Assembly (NCBI GenBank): GCA_945877595.1
Contig: CAMDVN010000004.1
Location: forward strand, 1-64,000
DNA: 64,000 bases
Reading direction: 5' to 3'
From: Cyanobium sp. NIES-981
Lineage (GTDB): Bacteria; Cyanobacteriota; Cyanobacteriia; PCC-6307; Cyanobiaceae
Every line of letters begins with the position of its first letter. The first letter of the stretch is position 1. Below are positions 1-8,014 of this stretch, one piece after another. The notes beneath the pieces are model-generated. The model was not told where the DNA came from. It ran no database searches and was given only the letters and a program-made list of their open reading frames with translations. Made by a program: the position numbers and the translations under genes.

Positions 1-310
1 CCGACTCCGAAAGGCCCAGCAGGCTCTGGATCGTGAGCTGAACCACCGCCAGCCCCCCCACCACCGAAAACACGGTCACGAAGCGACCGGCCGCGGAGAG
101 GGGTTGCACCTCCCCATAGCCAATCGTGGGGATCGTGATGGCCACCATCCAGTAGCAATCCCCCCAATCCCACCCCTCGCTGATCCGGTAGCCGATCGCC
201 GAGGCATTGACCACCAGGGCCAGGGCCAACAACGGCGTCAGCCAGGGGCGCCTGGAGCGGGTGGAGGGGGGCCGGCGGCGCCTGAAGGGGGAACGGAGCA
301 GCGATGGCAT
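1..310 (-). CDS. Ion channel (potassium channel family), partial
   Basis: Membrane ion-channel fragment, cut by the window edge so that the C-terminus is missing. Translating the minus strand from the ATG at 310 gives a basic Arg/Pro-rich N-terminus, a hydrophobic helix (LTPLLALALVVNASAIGYR), a pore helix with the selectivity-like motif TIGYGE, and the start of a second membrane helix (FVTVFSVVGGLAVVQL). This is the two-helix pore layout of bacterial K+ channels; specificity is inferred from the GYG filter. The preceding gene on this strand ends at 320, so the two may be co-transcribed. A regulatory domain after the pore cannot be judged. Confidence 0.8.
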   Translation of the reverse strand, partial: MPSLLRSPFRRRRPPSTRSRRPWLTPLLALALVVNASAIGYRISEGWDWGDCYWMVAITIPTIGYGEVQPLSAAGRFVTVFSVVGGLAVVQLTIQSLLGLSES

Positions 311-319
311 CAAGGTCGT

Positions 320-1162
320 TCAACCGAAACCCAGGGCACTGAGCACCTGGCTCGGCAACAAATCAGCCAGATGGGCGACCTCGCCCAGCCCGATCACCCC
401 CTGGCGCTGCGGCAGGGTCTCGGGGCCGCGGCCAAGGGCCACCAGCGGCACCCCCAGCAGCAGGGCTAGCTCCACGGTGATCGGATCGCTGGCCAGCACC
501 ACATCCGCACGCGCCACCAGGGCGGCGCGCTGGCGAACCTCAGACGCCGTGGCCGGTGATCGCTGCAGGCAGCGCAGCGTCGGCAGCTTGGCGGCGATCT
601 GGGCAGGCAGTCCGAGCCAGCGCTCTGCGGGCCAATCGGCAGCCCCACCCTGGGGCGCCAGCAGCAACAGCGGTCCATCACCGGCGGGAAGCAGACTGCT
701 GGCCTGGTCAAGGGCGGCCTTGGGCAAGGTGGGTCGAAACAACACCGCATCCAGGCTCACGCCGAGCGGCTTGAGGTAAGTCTCCAGGGTCTGATTGGGC
801 CACCCCCCAGCCGGCGCTGGCACGGTCTCGGTAGCCGAAAAGCCCCCCCGGGCGATGCGGGTGGGGATGTGGCTCATCGAGAGCATCAGATCCACCTGGC
901 GGCCCGTGGCCAGGTTGATACAGAGCTGAAAATCTGGTTCCCGCACCGAACCCAGCAGGTTGGCCCAGTCGGCCAGGGTGGCCGACCCAAAATCAAACGG
1001 GATCACCTTCTTGACCGCCGGCACCAAACTCCAGCAAGGGGCGAGGGCGGGCGCACAGGCGATGTGCACCTCCATCGAGAGCTGGTCGGCCACGGCCGCC
1101 ACCGCTGCAGTGGCCTGCAACTGCTCGGTGGCATCGCCCGGAATCAAAAACAGGGCGCGCAT
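320..1162 (-). CDS. Glycosyltransferase family 9-like protein
   Basis: A 280-residue protein resembling the ADP-heptose:LPS heptosyltransferase (GT9) fold. It begins [10 protein letters not shown] and has a glycine/proline-rich second half with [18 protein letters not shown], the region where GT9 enzymes bind the nucleotide sugar, followed by [26 protein letters not shown], which matches the family's late nucleotide-binding segment in layout. The reading frame runs open much further upstream, but that part is antisense to ispD, so the ATG at 1162 is chosen. It is divergent from ispD with about 100 bp between them. Acceptor and donor are unknown; a role in cell-envelope polysaccharide is inference. 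Confidence 0.75.
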   Translation of the reverse strand: MRALFLIPGDATEQLQATAAVAAVADQLSMEVHIACAPALAPCWSLVPAVKKVIPFDFGSATLADWANLLGSVREPDFQLCINLATGRQVDLMLSMSHIPTRIARGGFSATETVPAPAGGWPNQTLETYLKPLGVSLDAVLFRPTLPKAALDQASSLLPAGDGPLLLLAPQGGAADWPAERWLGLPAQIAAKLPTLRCLQRSPATASEVRQRAALVARADVVLASDPITVELALLLGVPLVALGRGPETLPQRQGVIGLGEVAHLADLLPSQVLSALGFG

Positions 1163-1262
1163 GGTCGTTTCCCTTGGACGGCTCGATGGCCTGCTCAATG
1201 GCCTGATTGTATGGAGCTCAATTCGTTTGTCCCGTTCATGGGACTGCTTTGGGGAGAGAGTT

Positions 1263-1961
1263 GTGCATCTGCTGATTGCCGCCGCCGGTTCGGGGCGCCG
1301 CATGGGGGCGACGGGCAACAAGTTGCTCCTGCCCGTTGCCGGCCGGCCTGTACTGGCCTGGACCCTCGATGCAGCCCTGGCCTGCGAGGCGATCGTCTGG
1401 ATCGGCATCGTGGGCCAACCCATTGATGAGACCGCGATTGCGACGCTGGTGGCGGCGGCCTCAGCCACCAAACCGGTGGTCTGGATCGTGGGCGGTGACA
1501 CCCGGCAGGAGTCGGTGAGTCGGGGCCTCGCGGCCCTGCCCAAGGGGGCGGCAGGGGTGCTGATCCACGACGGCGCCCGCTGCCTGGTGGAGGGGGAGTT
1601 GCTGCAGCGCTGTGTGGCGGCAGTGCAGGGGGGGCTGGCGGTGATCGCCGCCACCCCGGTGACCGACACGATCAAACGGGTCGATCCCACCGGCACCATC
1701 ACCGCCACCCCGGCCCGCAGCGAGCTCTGGGCAGCCCAGACACCGCAGGGCTTTCCGGTGGAGCAACTGCGCGCCGCCCATGCCACTGCCGTGGAACAGG
1801 GCTGGGATGTCACCGATGACGCCGCCCTGTTTGAACGGCTGGGCCTGCCGGTGCAGGTGCTGGAGGCGCCCCCCTCCAACATCAAGCTCACCACCCCCTT
1901 TGACCTCACCATTGCCGAGGCCGTGTTGGCCCAACGGCTCAAGCCGGTTCAGCCAGACTGA
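1263..1961 (+). CDS. ispD: 2-C-methyl-D-erythritol 4-phosphate cytidylyltransferase
   Basis: IspD joins CTP to methylerythritol phosphate in the MEP isoprenoid pathway, which supplies carotenoids, phytol and quinone tails. The 232-residue protein has the nucleotide-binding start [13 protein letters not shown], then [17 protein letters not shown], the HDGARC motif, TPVTDTIKR and the C-terminal [10 protein letters not shown], all IspD hallmarks in order. The frame is open far upstream without homology; the GTG at 1263 is selected because GGGGAG lies just before it and the conserved domain starts at once. Its 3' end overlaps the convergent carboxypeptidase gene by 23 bp. Confidence 0.95.
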   Translation: MHLLIAAAGSGRRMGATGNKLLLPVAGRPVLAWTLDAALACEAIVWIGIVGQPIDETAIATLVAAASATKPVVWIVGGDTRQESVSRGLAALPKGAAGVLIHDGARCLVEGELLQRCVAAVQGGLAVIAATPVTDTIKRVDPTGTITATPARSELWAAQTPQGFPVEQLRAAHATAVEQGWDVTDDAALFERLGLPVQVLEAPPSNIKLTTPFDLTIAEAVLAQRLKPVQPD

Positions 1962-2859
1962 GTCGACCTGCGACCGCATCCAAGCAGGCCCGAACCCCCA
2001 AGGGCAGGGCGGCATTGCCGCCGCCGCCATGGCCCACGGGCAGGGCCGCTACCACGGGGATACCGAGATCAGCGGTGCGTTCACGCAGCACCTCGGCACT
2101 GCTGAAACCCTCCCCTTCGGGGTCATCGCAGGCCTCGAAGCGGCCCAGGCCTAGGCCCGCCAGCTGCTGCAGCAGCCCCGTCAGACGCCAGTGGGTGAGC
2201 AGCCGATCCAGCCGGTAAGGCGCCTCACCCACATCCTCAAGCACCAGGATCGCGCCGCGCAGATCCGGTAGGTAGGGCGTAGCCAGCAGGTGGGTGGCCA
2301 CGGTGAGGTTGGCCACCACCAGGGGGCCCTCGGCCACGCCGCCCTGCCACCCCTCACCGGTGAGGGCCTCAAGGGGTTCACCAAACAGCAGCCGTCGCAA
2401 ACGCTCCTGGCTCCAAGGCGGCTCCCCCGCCAGGCTGGTGAGCATGGGTCCATGCACGGCCCCACCCCTGCCCTGGGCCAGCCGGGCCCAGAGCAAGGTG
2501 GTCACATCGGAAAACCCCAACAGCCAACCAGCCCCCAAGGCCAGGTCTGGGATTTCGAGCAGACGGGCTGCCCCCCAGCCACCCCGCACACAGGCCCAGA
2601 GCCGCACCGCGTTCATGCCATCAGCAGGGGCGTCAGAGGGGAGCTGCAGATCGGCGGCGCGCTGATGGTCTGGGCCGGCCAAATAGCCCCAACGGCGCTG
2701 GGGCAGCTCAAACGACTCCACCACCAGGCCCCACTGCGTGAGCAGCGCCACCCCGGCCGCCAGCCGGTCCAGGCTCTCAGCCGACAGGGCTGAACTGGCC
2801 GCCACCAGGCGCACCCGATCCCCCTGGCGCAAAGGCGGCGGCTGGGTCAGAAACGCCAT
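1939..2859 (-). CDS. LD-carboxypeptidase, peptidase family S66
   Basis: Family S66 serine peptidases trim the terminal D-Ala from peptidoglycan tetrapeptides, mostly in muropeptide recycling. The 306-residue protein starts [20 protein letters not shown] and has the nucleophile block [13 protein letters not shown] (GxSD) near residue 120, then a C-terminal half with [20 protein letters not shown] and [18 protein letters not shown], typical of the family. Its ATG shares one base with the ubiA stop (TGATG), indicating translational coupling. No signal peptide is seen, which fits a cytoplasmic recycling enzyme. Confidence 0.88.
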   Translation of the reverse strand: MAFLTQPPPLRQGDRVRLVAASSALSAESLDRLAAGVALLTQWGLVVESFELPQRRWGYLAGPDHQRAADLQLPSDAPADGMNAVRLWACVRGGWGAARLLEIPDLALGAGWLLGFSDVTTLLWARLAQGRGGAVHGPMLTSLAGEPPWSQERLRRLLFGEPLEALTGEGWQGGVAEGPLVVANLTVATHLLATPYLPDLRGAILVLEDVGEAPYRLDRLLTHWRLTGLLQQLAGLGLGRFEACDDPEGEGFSSAEVLRERTADLGIPVVAALPVGHGGGGNAALPLGVRACLDAVAGRLSLAEPA

Positions 2860-3737
2860 CAGCTGCGCCCCACCACAAGCCCCAGCAACAGCAGCCCCCC
2901 CAGCAGCACCTGCCGCTGGAAATGGCGGCCATAGGTGCCGGCCGCCAGGGAGGGGCGCCGCAACAGCCAGGCCTCCCGCTGCATGCCCAGGGCGGCCAGG
3001 GCCCAAGGCAGCCAGAAGCCAGTCCCCACATCTTGTAGGGCTGAGGCCAAGCCCAGAGCCAGGGCCGCGATGCCGTAGCTCATCGCCACGGCGGCAGGGG
3101 CCCGTTCCCCCAGGCTGAGCGCACTGCTGCGAATGCCCACACGCGCATCGTCGTGGCGATCGGCCATGGCATACACCGTGTCGAAACCAAACGTCCAGAC
3201 CACCACCGCCAGCCAACAGAGCCCCAGGGGCCAACCTCCCGCCAGGGATCCATCCCGGGCCGCCCAGGGGATCAGCACCGCAAACCCCCAACACAGCGCC
3301 AACACCAACTGGGGATAGGCCAACCAACGCTTGGCCGAGGGGTAAAGCAGCACCGGCGGCAGGGCCGCCACGGCGAGCAGCAGGCAAAGACCCCGGGCCG
3401 CGGCCGGCAGGGCCAGCACCACCGCCAGGGCCAGCACCAGGCACACCAGCAGCAGGGCCACCGCCGCCGCCACGCTCACCCTGCCGGCCGCCAGCGGACG
3501 GGACGCCGTGCGCTCCACCAGGGGATCGAGCTGGCGGTCCCAGAGGTCATTGGCGATGCAGCCGGCGCCACTCACCGCCAGAGCCCCGAGCACGATCCAG
3601 CCCACCAACGGTGCCGGTGGGGGGCCGGCGGCACCGAGCCAGAGGCTCCAGCCAGCAGGGATCAGCAGGATCAGGCGGCCACTGGGCTTGTGCCAGCGCA
3701 GCAGCTCTAGCCAGACGCCAAGGCGGCTGGGGGGCAT
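2859..3737 (-). CDS. ubiA: 4-hydroxybenzoate polyprenyltransferase (UbiA family)
   Basis: Integral membrane prenyltransferase that attaches a polyprenyl chain to 4-hydroxybenzoate; in cyanobacteria this feeds plastoquinone synthesis. The 292-residue protein has the first Asp-rich motif NDLWDRQLDPLVERT near residue 64 followed by SRPLAAGRVS, and the second region DTVYAMADRHDDARVGIRS near residue 186. About eight or nine hydrophobic helices surround them. It is followed by the overlapping LD-carboxypeptidase gene and is divergent from the small gene at 3797. Substrate assignment rests on family and lineage. Confidence 0.93.
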   Translation of the reverse strand: MPPSRLGVWLELLRWHKPSGRLILLIPAGWSLWLGAAGPPPAPLVGWIVLGALAVSGAGCIANDLWDRQLDPLVERTASRPLAAGRVSVAAAVALLLVCLVLALAVVLALPAAARGLCLLLAVAALPPVLLYPSAKRWLAYPQLVLALCWGFAVLIPWAARDGSLAGGWPLGLCWLAVVVWTFGFDTVYAMADRHDDARVGIRSSALSLGERAPAAVAMSYGIAALALGLASALQDVGTGFWLPWALAALGMQREAWLLRRPSLAAGTYGRHFQRQVLLGGLLLLGLVVGRS

Positions 3738-3796
3738 TGGGGCAGAGCGGATCGGCGCAAGCTACCCCCAGCGACCGCGACCCATAGGGTGGAGGC

Positions 3797-4282
3797 ATGG
3801 CCTGGCACACCCGACGCTCAAATCGCAGCAGTTTTGGCGGCAGCCGTGACCACCACTACGGAGCGCTGCAACATCCTGATGCCTGGGAAGGGGAACCAGA
3901 CCCCGATCCCGACGCGGCCGGCCTCCATGCCCAAACCCGCATCCGCAGCTCGGCCAAGCAGGCCGAACTGGCCGCAGCCCGCCAAGCCGGTGCCAGCGAT
4001 TCCCAAATTCGAGCCCTGATCGAAAGCCTCACCTTGCTGGCCGGCCAACTGGGCAGCGGTGAACGGCTCGACTGGTCAGTGCGCTTTGAGGCCAAAGCCC
4101 GAAGCTTGTGTTTGCGCTGGCGGCTGCTCCCAGCCCCTGGTGCCCCCGGTGCCCCTGACGCTGAAGCGCCCCTGCCGTGGCAAACCAGGCGCTTTGGTGG
4201 CAAGGCCTCATTCCAGGGGTCTAGTCAAGCCAAGGGCAACCCGGCCAAGCGGGGCTTTAGCCCGCCCCCCCTGCCGGGGTAG
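3797..4282 (+). CDS. Hypothetical protein between ubiA and ppx
   Basis: Unrecognised 161-residue protein. It is hydrophilic, with an Asp/Pro/Ala-rich N-terminal third, a likely helix (AKQAELAAARQAG, then SQIRALIESLTLLAGQLG) and a basic, Pro/Gly-rich tail; no membrane segment or signal peptide is visible. A GGTGGAGG ribosome-binding site sits close to the ATG. Its TAG stop overlaps a possible GTG start of ppx by one base (TAGTG), so the two may be coupled. Codon usage looks like that of the neighbours. The start and frame are supported only by the ribosome-binding site and the context. Confidence 0.6.
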   Translation: MAWHTRRSNRSSFGGSRDHHYGALQHPDAWEGEPDPDPDAAGLHAQTRIRSSAKQAELAAARQAGASDSQIRALIESLTLLAGQLGSGERLDWSVRFEAKARSLCLRWRLLPAPGAPGAPDAEAPLPWQTRRFGGKASFQGSSQAKGNPAKRGFSPPPLPG

Positions 4283-4311
4283 TGGCAAAGTGGCGCGGCC
4301 GCGTCTGTCCG

Positions 4312-5949
4312 ATGCCCCAGGCCCCCAACGCAGCAACCCGGCGCGTTGCCGCCATCGACATCGGCACCAATTCGATTCACCTGCTGATTGCGGCGGTGGA
4401 CCCAGAGCTGAGCAGCTTCAGCGTGGTGCTGGCCGAGAAAGCGACCACCCGCCTTGGCGAGCGTGACCCCCAAACGGGAAACCTGAGCCCCGAATCGATC
4501 GAGAGGGCCTTCCAGACCCTGCGCCACTGCGCTGAGCTAGCCAAGAGCCATGGCGTCGAGCAGATCGTGACAGCGGCCACCAGTGCGGTGCGAGAAGCCC
4601 CAAATGGCCGCGATTTCCTGGTTTCCCTGCAGGAGAATCTGGGCCTGGAAGTCGATCTGGTGAGCGGCCCTGAGGAGGCCCGGCTGATTTACCTGGGCGT
4701 GCTCTCCGGGATGAGCTTTGGCGAGCAGCCGCACCTGATCATCGACATCGGCGGAGGCTCCACCGAACTGATCCTGGCCGATGGCCGCGATGAACGGGTG
4801 CTTAGCAGCACCCGCATCGGTGCGGTGCGGCTCCACCGCGACTTTGGCCAGGAGGATCCGCTTCCTGCCGATCGCCGCTCCTTTCTGATTGCCTACATCC
4901 AGGGGGCGATCGATCCAGCCGTGGCCCAGGTGAAGGCCGCCCTGCAGCCTGGCGAAAGACCGCTGATGGTGGGCACCAGCGGCACCGCCATGGCCCTGGC
5001 GGCCCTGGCGGCAGCAGAAGATCCCCGGCCGCCGCTCAAGCTGCAGGGCTACCGACTCAGCAAGGAGCGCATTGACCAACTGGTGAGCCGACTGGTCACG
5101 ATGACCCCGGCCCAGCGCAAGGCCCTACCAGCCCTCAACGAACGACGGGCCGAGATCATCGTGCCGGGCGCCCTGATCCTGCAGACCACGATGGCCATGC
5201 TGCAGGCCCCTGAACTGGTGGTCTGTGACCGCGCCCTGCGGGAGGGGTTGATCGTGGACTGGATGCTGCGCAACCAGTTGCTCAGCGACCGCTTCGCCTT
5301 CCAGAGCACAATCCGCGAGCGCACCGTGCGCCACCTGGCCCAGGGATTTGGCGTTGACTTGCAGCGGGCCGAGCGGGTTGCGGCCCATGCCCTCTCCCTC
5401 TACGGCCAAACCCGCGATCTGCTGCATGACGACAACGGCGAGGGCCGGCAGCTGCTCTGGGCCGCCGCCCTGCTGCACACCTGTGGCCAACACATCAACG
5501 TCAACGCCTATCACAAGCACACCTGGTACCTGATCCGCCATGGCGAGTTATTGGGCTACACCGAATCCGAACACCTGATGGTGGCCGCCATCGCGCGCTA
5601 CCACCGGCGCGGGCTGCCCAAAAAGCGGCATGAGTCATGGCAGGTCATCGACGGTCGCCAAAACCGCCGCACCGTGGCCTCAATGGCCCTGCTGCTGCGC
5701 CTGGCCGCCTCCCTCGACCGCCGGCCCGCCACCGTGGTGGGCAGCATCGACGTGCGACAGATCAAGCACGTCAGTGGCGAGGTCAAGGGACTGGAGATCC
5801 AGCTGCTGCCGGCTGCTGATCCAGAGGGCCATGGCCCCGGTGGCACAGATCTGAGCCTGGAGCGCTGGAGTTTGCAATTGTGCGCCGGTGCCGTGCTTGA
5901 AGCGAGCGGCCTGGTGCTCAGCGTGCCGGAGCCTGCCGCCCAGCCTTAA
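4312..5949 (+). CDS. ppx: Exopolyphosphatase (Ppx/GppA family)
   Basis: Releases orthophosphate from polyphosphate ends, or hydrolyses pppGpp to ppGpp; the family covers both. The protein of about 545 residues starts with an ASKHA phosphate loop, AAIDIGTNSIHLLIA, has the second loop LIIDIGGGSTELIL, and a catalytic Glu region around SGPEEARLIYLGVLSG. The C-terminal part carries an HD-like helical domain (LLHTCGQHINVNAYHKHTWY, then ARYHRRG), as in long Ppx forms. The ATG at 4312 is preferred; a GTG at 4282 in the same frame would add ten residues and overlap the previous stop. The 3' end overlaps the convergent RodZ-like gene by 32 bp. Confidence 0.93.
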   Translation: MPQAPNAATRRVAAIDIGTNSIHLLIAAVDPELSSFSVVLAEKATTRLGERDPQTGNLSPESIERAFQTLRHCAELAKSHGVEQIVTAATSAVREAPNGRDFLVSLQENLGLEVDLVSGPEEARLIYLGVLSGMSFGEQPHLIIDIGGGSTELILADGRDERVLSSTRIGAVRLHRDFGQEDPLPADRRSFLIAYIQGAIDPAVAQVKAALQPGERPLMVGTSGTAMALAALAAAEDPRPPLKLQGYRLSKERIDQLVSRLVTMTPAQRKALPALNERRAEIIVPGALILQTTMAMLQAPELVVCDRALREGLIVDWMLRNQLLSDRFAFQSTIRERTVRHLAQGFGVDLQRAERVAAHALSLYGQTRDLLHDDNGEGRQLLWAAALLHTCGQHINVNAYHKHTWYLIRHGELLGYTESEHLMVAAIARYHRRGLPKKRHESWQVIDGRQNRRTVASMALLLRLAASLDRRPATVVGSIDVRQIKHVSGEVKGLEIQLLPAADPEGHGPGGTDLSLERWSLQLCAGAVLEASGLVLSVPEPAAQP

Positions 5950-6973
5950 CTGACTGGGGGCCGGCCACTGGATAGATCGTCCAACGAATCTCGGAAATCG
6001 TGCCCAGCGGCATGGCCGGGCCCTTGCCGATTCGGGCCTTAACCAGGTCGGGACGACCGGCCAGCACCCGCAGGCCGCGATCCAGGGGGAAGGCCCTTTC
6101 CCCCTTAAACGTGCCCATGAACAGGCGCTCTCCACCCTGGAGCCGGCGCACCTCCAACCAGCTCACTTGGGAGGTGGTAAGCACCAGCAGGCTGGTCTCT
6201 CCAACCTGAGTGGGCACCTTGCCTACTGGGAGAGGGGCTGCTGGGAGAGGGGCTGCCGGCATCGAGGCTGCCGGAAGCCGTGCAGGAGGCGTGAGCGCTG
6301 CCACTGGCCAACGGGGTAATCGATGAAAGCCTCCATAGAGAGCACTGGCGAGACCGGCCACCAGGGCTAGAGATGCCAACCGACCCCAACGGAAACCCGG
6401 CATGGGCCCAGGACCACCCCAGCGCCGCGAACGGACTTGCTGCGTTTGGGGTTGCGCCAAAAATTGAGCGCCGGGCTTCCCATCGCGTTGATGGGGTGTC
6501 CCCTGGGGGGGATCACGATCTGGTTTGACACGATCTGCTTTAACACGATCGTCCCTAGCACGATCACGCTTGAACCGTTCTGGATTGAGCGTGGCTCTGG
6601 TGCTGTTGAAGCTCTCGCTTTGACGCAGGGCCTCGATCTCAGCATCGATCGCCACCCCCAGGCAAGCCGCTATGCGCCGGGCCTGAGCAATAACAAAGAC
6701 GGGTTCGGGCAACCGGGCGCGATCCCCCCCTTCCAACGAGGCCAGCTGCTCCTGGCCCATATGGAGACGACGCGCCAGCTCCGGCACGTCAAGGCCCTGG
6801 GCCTGGCGCGCTTGGCTCAGCAACTGCCCCAAAGCCACCAGTGCGGGAATCGGCGGCAGCTCCACAACGCCGTCGCGCTGAGGAGTTACCCCCGGATCCG
6901 ATTCGCCAGACAGGGAGTGGCCAGAGACCTCAGCAGGCTGGGGACCATTGCTCAAGGAAGGATCCACCGTCAT
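5918..6973 (-). CDS. RodZ-like helix-turn-helix membrane protein
   Basis: A 351-residue protein with an N-terminal helix-turn-helix of the cytoskeletal RodZ type (LGQLLSQARQAQGLDVPELA through QEQLASLEGGD), a long charged linker, one transmembrane helix (LASLALVAGLASALYGGF) and a C-terminal extracytoplasmic beta domain beginning near SLLVLTTSQVSWLEVRRL (DUF4115-like). RodZ links MreB to the envelope during cell elongation. The linker contains internal repeats (DRVKADRVKPDR and PAAPLPAAPLP). The ATG at 6973 is taken; the frame is open further upstream without similarity. Confidence 0.8.
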   Translation of the reverse strand: MTVDPSLSNGPQPAEVSGHSLSGESDPGVTPQRDGVVELPPIPALVALGQLLSQARQAQGLDVPELARRLHMGQEQLASLEGGDRARLPEPVFVIAQARRIAACLGVAIDAEIEALRQSESFNSTRATLNPERFKRDRARDDRVKADRVKPDRDPPQGTPHQRDGKPGAQFLAQPQTQQVRSRRWGGPGPMPGFRWGRLASLALVAGLASALYGGFHRLPRWPVAALTPPARLPAASMPAAPLPAAPLPVGKVPTQVGETSLLVLTTSQVSWLEVRRLQGGERLFMGTFKGERAFPLDRGLRVLAGRPDLVKARIGKGPAMPLGTISEIRWTIYPVAGPQSVKAGRQAPAR

Positions 6974-7190
6974 GGAGTCAATTGTGCCGTGGATCGGGGG
7001 CAACGTCGATGTGCTTGCGCAATCTGGGTAGAAACCGGTTCGCTCAAGTGCAATGGTCAAAGCATCGATCTCCAGACCAATTCTGTTCTTCTCGAACAGA
7101 GCAAAACAAGGACGGTCGATCTGCCCATCAGTGCCATCCAATCAATCGCAAGGCATCCACCCAAGACCAACGCCATCCCCACCAACCCAA

Positions 7191-7280
7191 ACCAAGCTGT
7201 CCCAGACCGAGCCGCCCCAAACCGAGCCGCCCCAAACCGAGCCGCCCCAAACCAGGCTGTTCCATACCGAGCTGTCCCAG
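7191..7280. repeat. 15-bp tandem repeat array, six units
   Basis: Six consecutive 15-bp units. Three central copies are identical (accgagccgccccaa at 7206, 7221 and 7236); the flanking units at 7191, 7251 and 7266 are diverged (accaagctgtcccag, accaggctgttccat, accgagctgtcccag). The array lies between the RodZ-like gene and tRNA-Val. ORFs crossing it only read repeat peptides, so it is treated as non-coding. Confidence 0.9.
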
Positions 7281-7352
7281 CCCAAACCAGCTCACCCAAG
7301 CAGCTGGCCGAAACCCGCCCAATTCAATCCGAATCTCTGCCGAGGAACTCAA

Positions 7353-7403
7353 CGCCCATCAACTGAACCGCAATCCAAAAAAATACGGTTCAGTTGATGG
7401 GCG
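7353..7403. repeat. Perfect 18-bp inverted repeat
   Basis: Arms at 7353-7370 (cgcccatcaactgaaccg) and 7386-7403 are exact reverse complements, separated by a 15-nt A-rich loop. It lies just downstream of the minus-strand tRNA-Val. There is no T-run after either arm, so it is not a canonical intrinsic terminator. Confidence 0.9.
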
Positions 7404-7429
7404 AGCCATCAAACAACAAATAAATTCGA

Positions 7430-7501
<72 letters not shown>

Positions 7502-8014
7502 GTACCAAGCAAGTCGCCTGATCTCATTCATCTTAAAACATCATCTGCCGCGAGGGGCAGGCGGGCTGCACGCTCCGCTTGGTGATGGGACATTCGGCCC
7601 TGGGCACTTCAGCGAGCACCCTGCCCTGGTTAATGGCTCGGCCTACCGGGACTACGGCCTGGACCTACTGGGCCTATGGCCGGGCCTTGTCCGAGGCCGA
7701 CGTCAGCCTGCTGCTGCCCTGGCCCGAATCCCAACCAACCCAGTGGCCTCTATTTGACGCCTTGACGCCTGTCGCCTTGACGCCCCACGCAGTTGGCTGC
7801 TGCTGGGTTTGAGCGGGGTCCTGGCAGCCAAGCGCATGGGGATGCAGATCGAGGCGATTGGTTGGAGCCGATTGGTCAGACCGCGATCATCCACCGCGAT
7901 CGGCGAGCATGGAGCAACGATCAGTCCTGCTGTCCTTTAGCCGTTGTGAGCTCCACCGACCCCGTTGCCCCTGCTCCGAGCCCATGGACCGACACGGCGC
8001 CATCCCCCACTGAA
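7502..8014. other. 513-bp stretch without a recognised gene
   Basis: Between tRNA-Val and the chosen start of the Mqo-like gene. A short plus-strand ORF (7579-7812, 77 residues, containing TSASTLPWLMARPTGTTAWT) has no family I recognise, and no other frame is convincing. The Mqo-like frame is open back to about 7793, so up to 74 further N-terminal residues are possible but look non-conserved. The stretch may hold the promoter and decayed sequence. Confidence 0.5.

Noticed and set aside
7057-7352. Minus-strand ORFs reading repeated FGAAR or GLGRL peptides
   Set aside because: They only translate the 15-bp tandem array in two frames; there is no domain or ribosome-binding site.
6437-7366. Plus-strand 309-residue ORF
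   Set aside because: Antisense to the RodZ-like gene and then running through the repeat array; no coherent protein features.
7579-7812. Possible small gene between tRNA-Val and mqo
   Set aside because: No ribosome-binding site, no recognisable family and low-complexity surroundings; reported only as an unassigned stretch.
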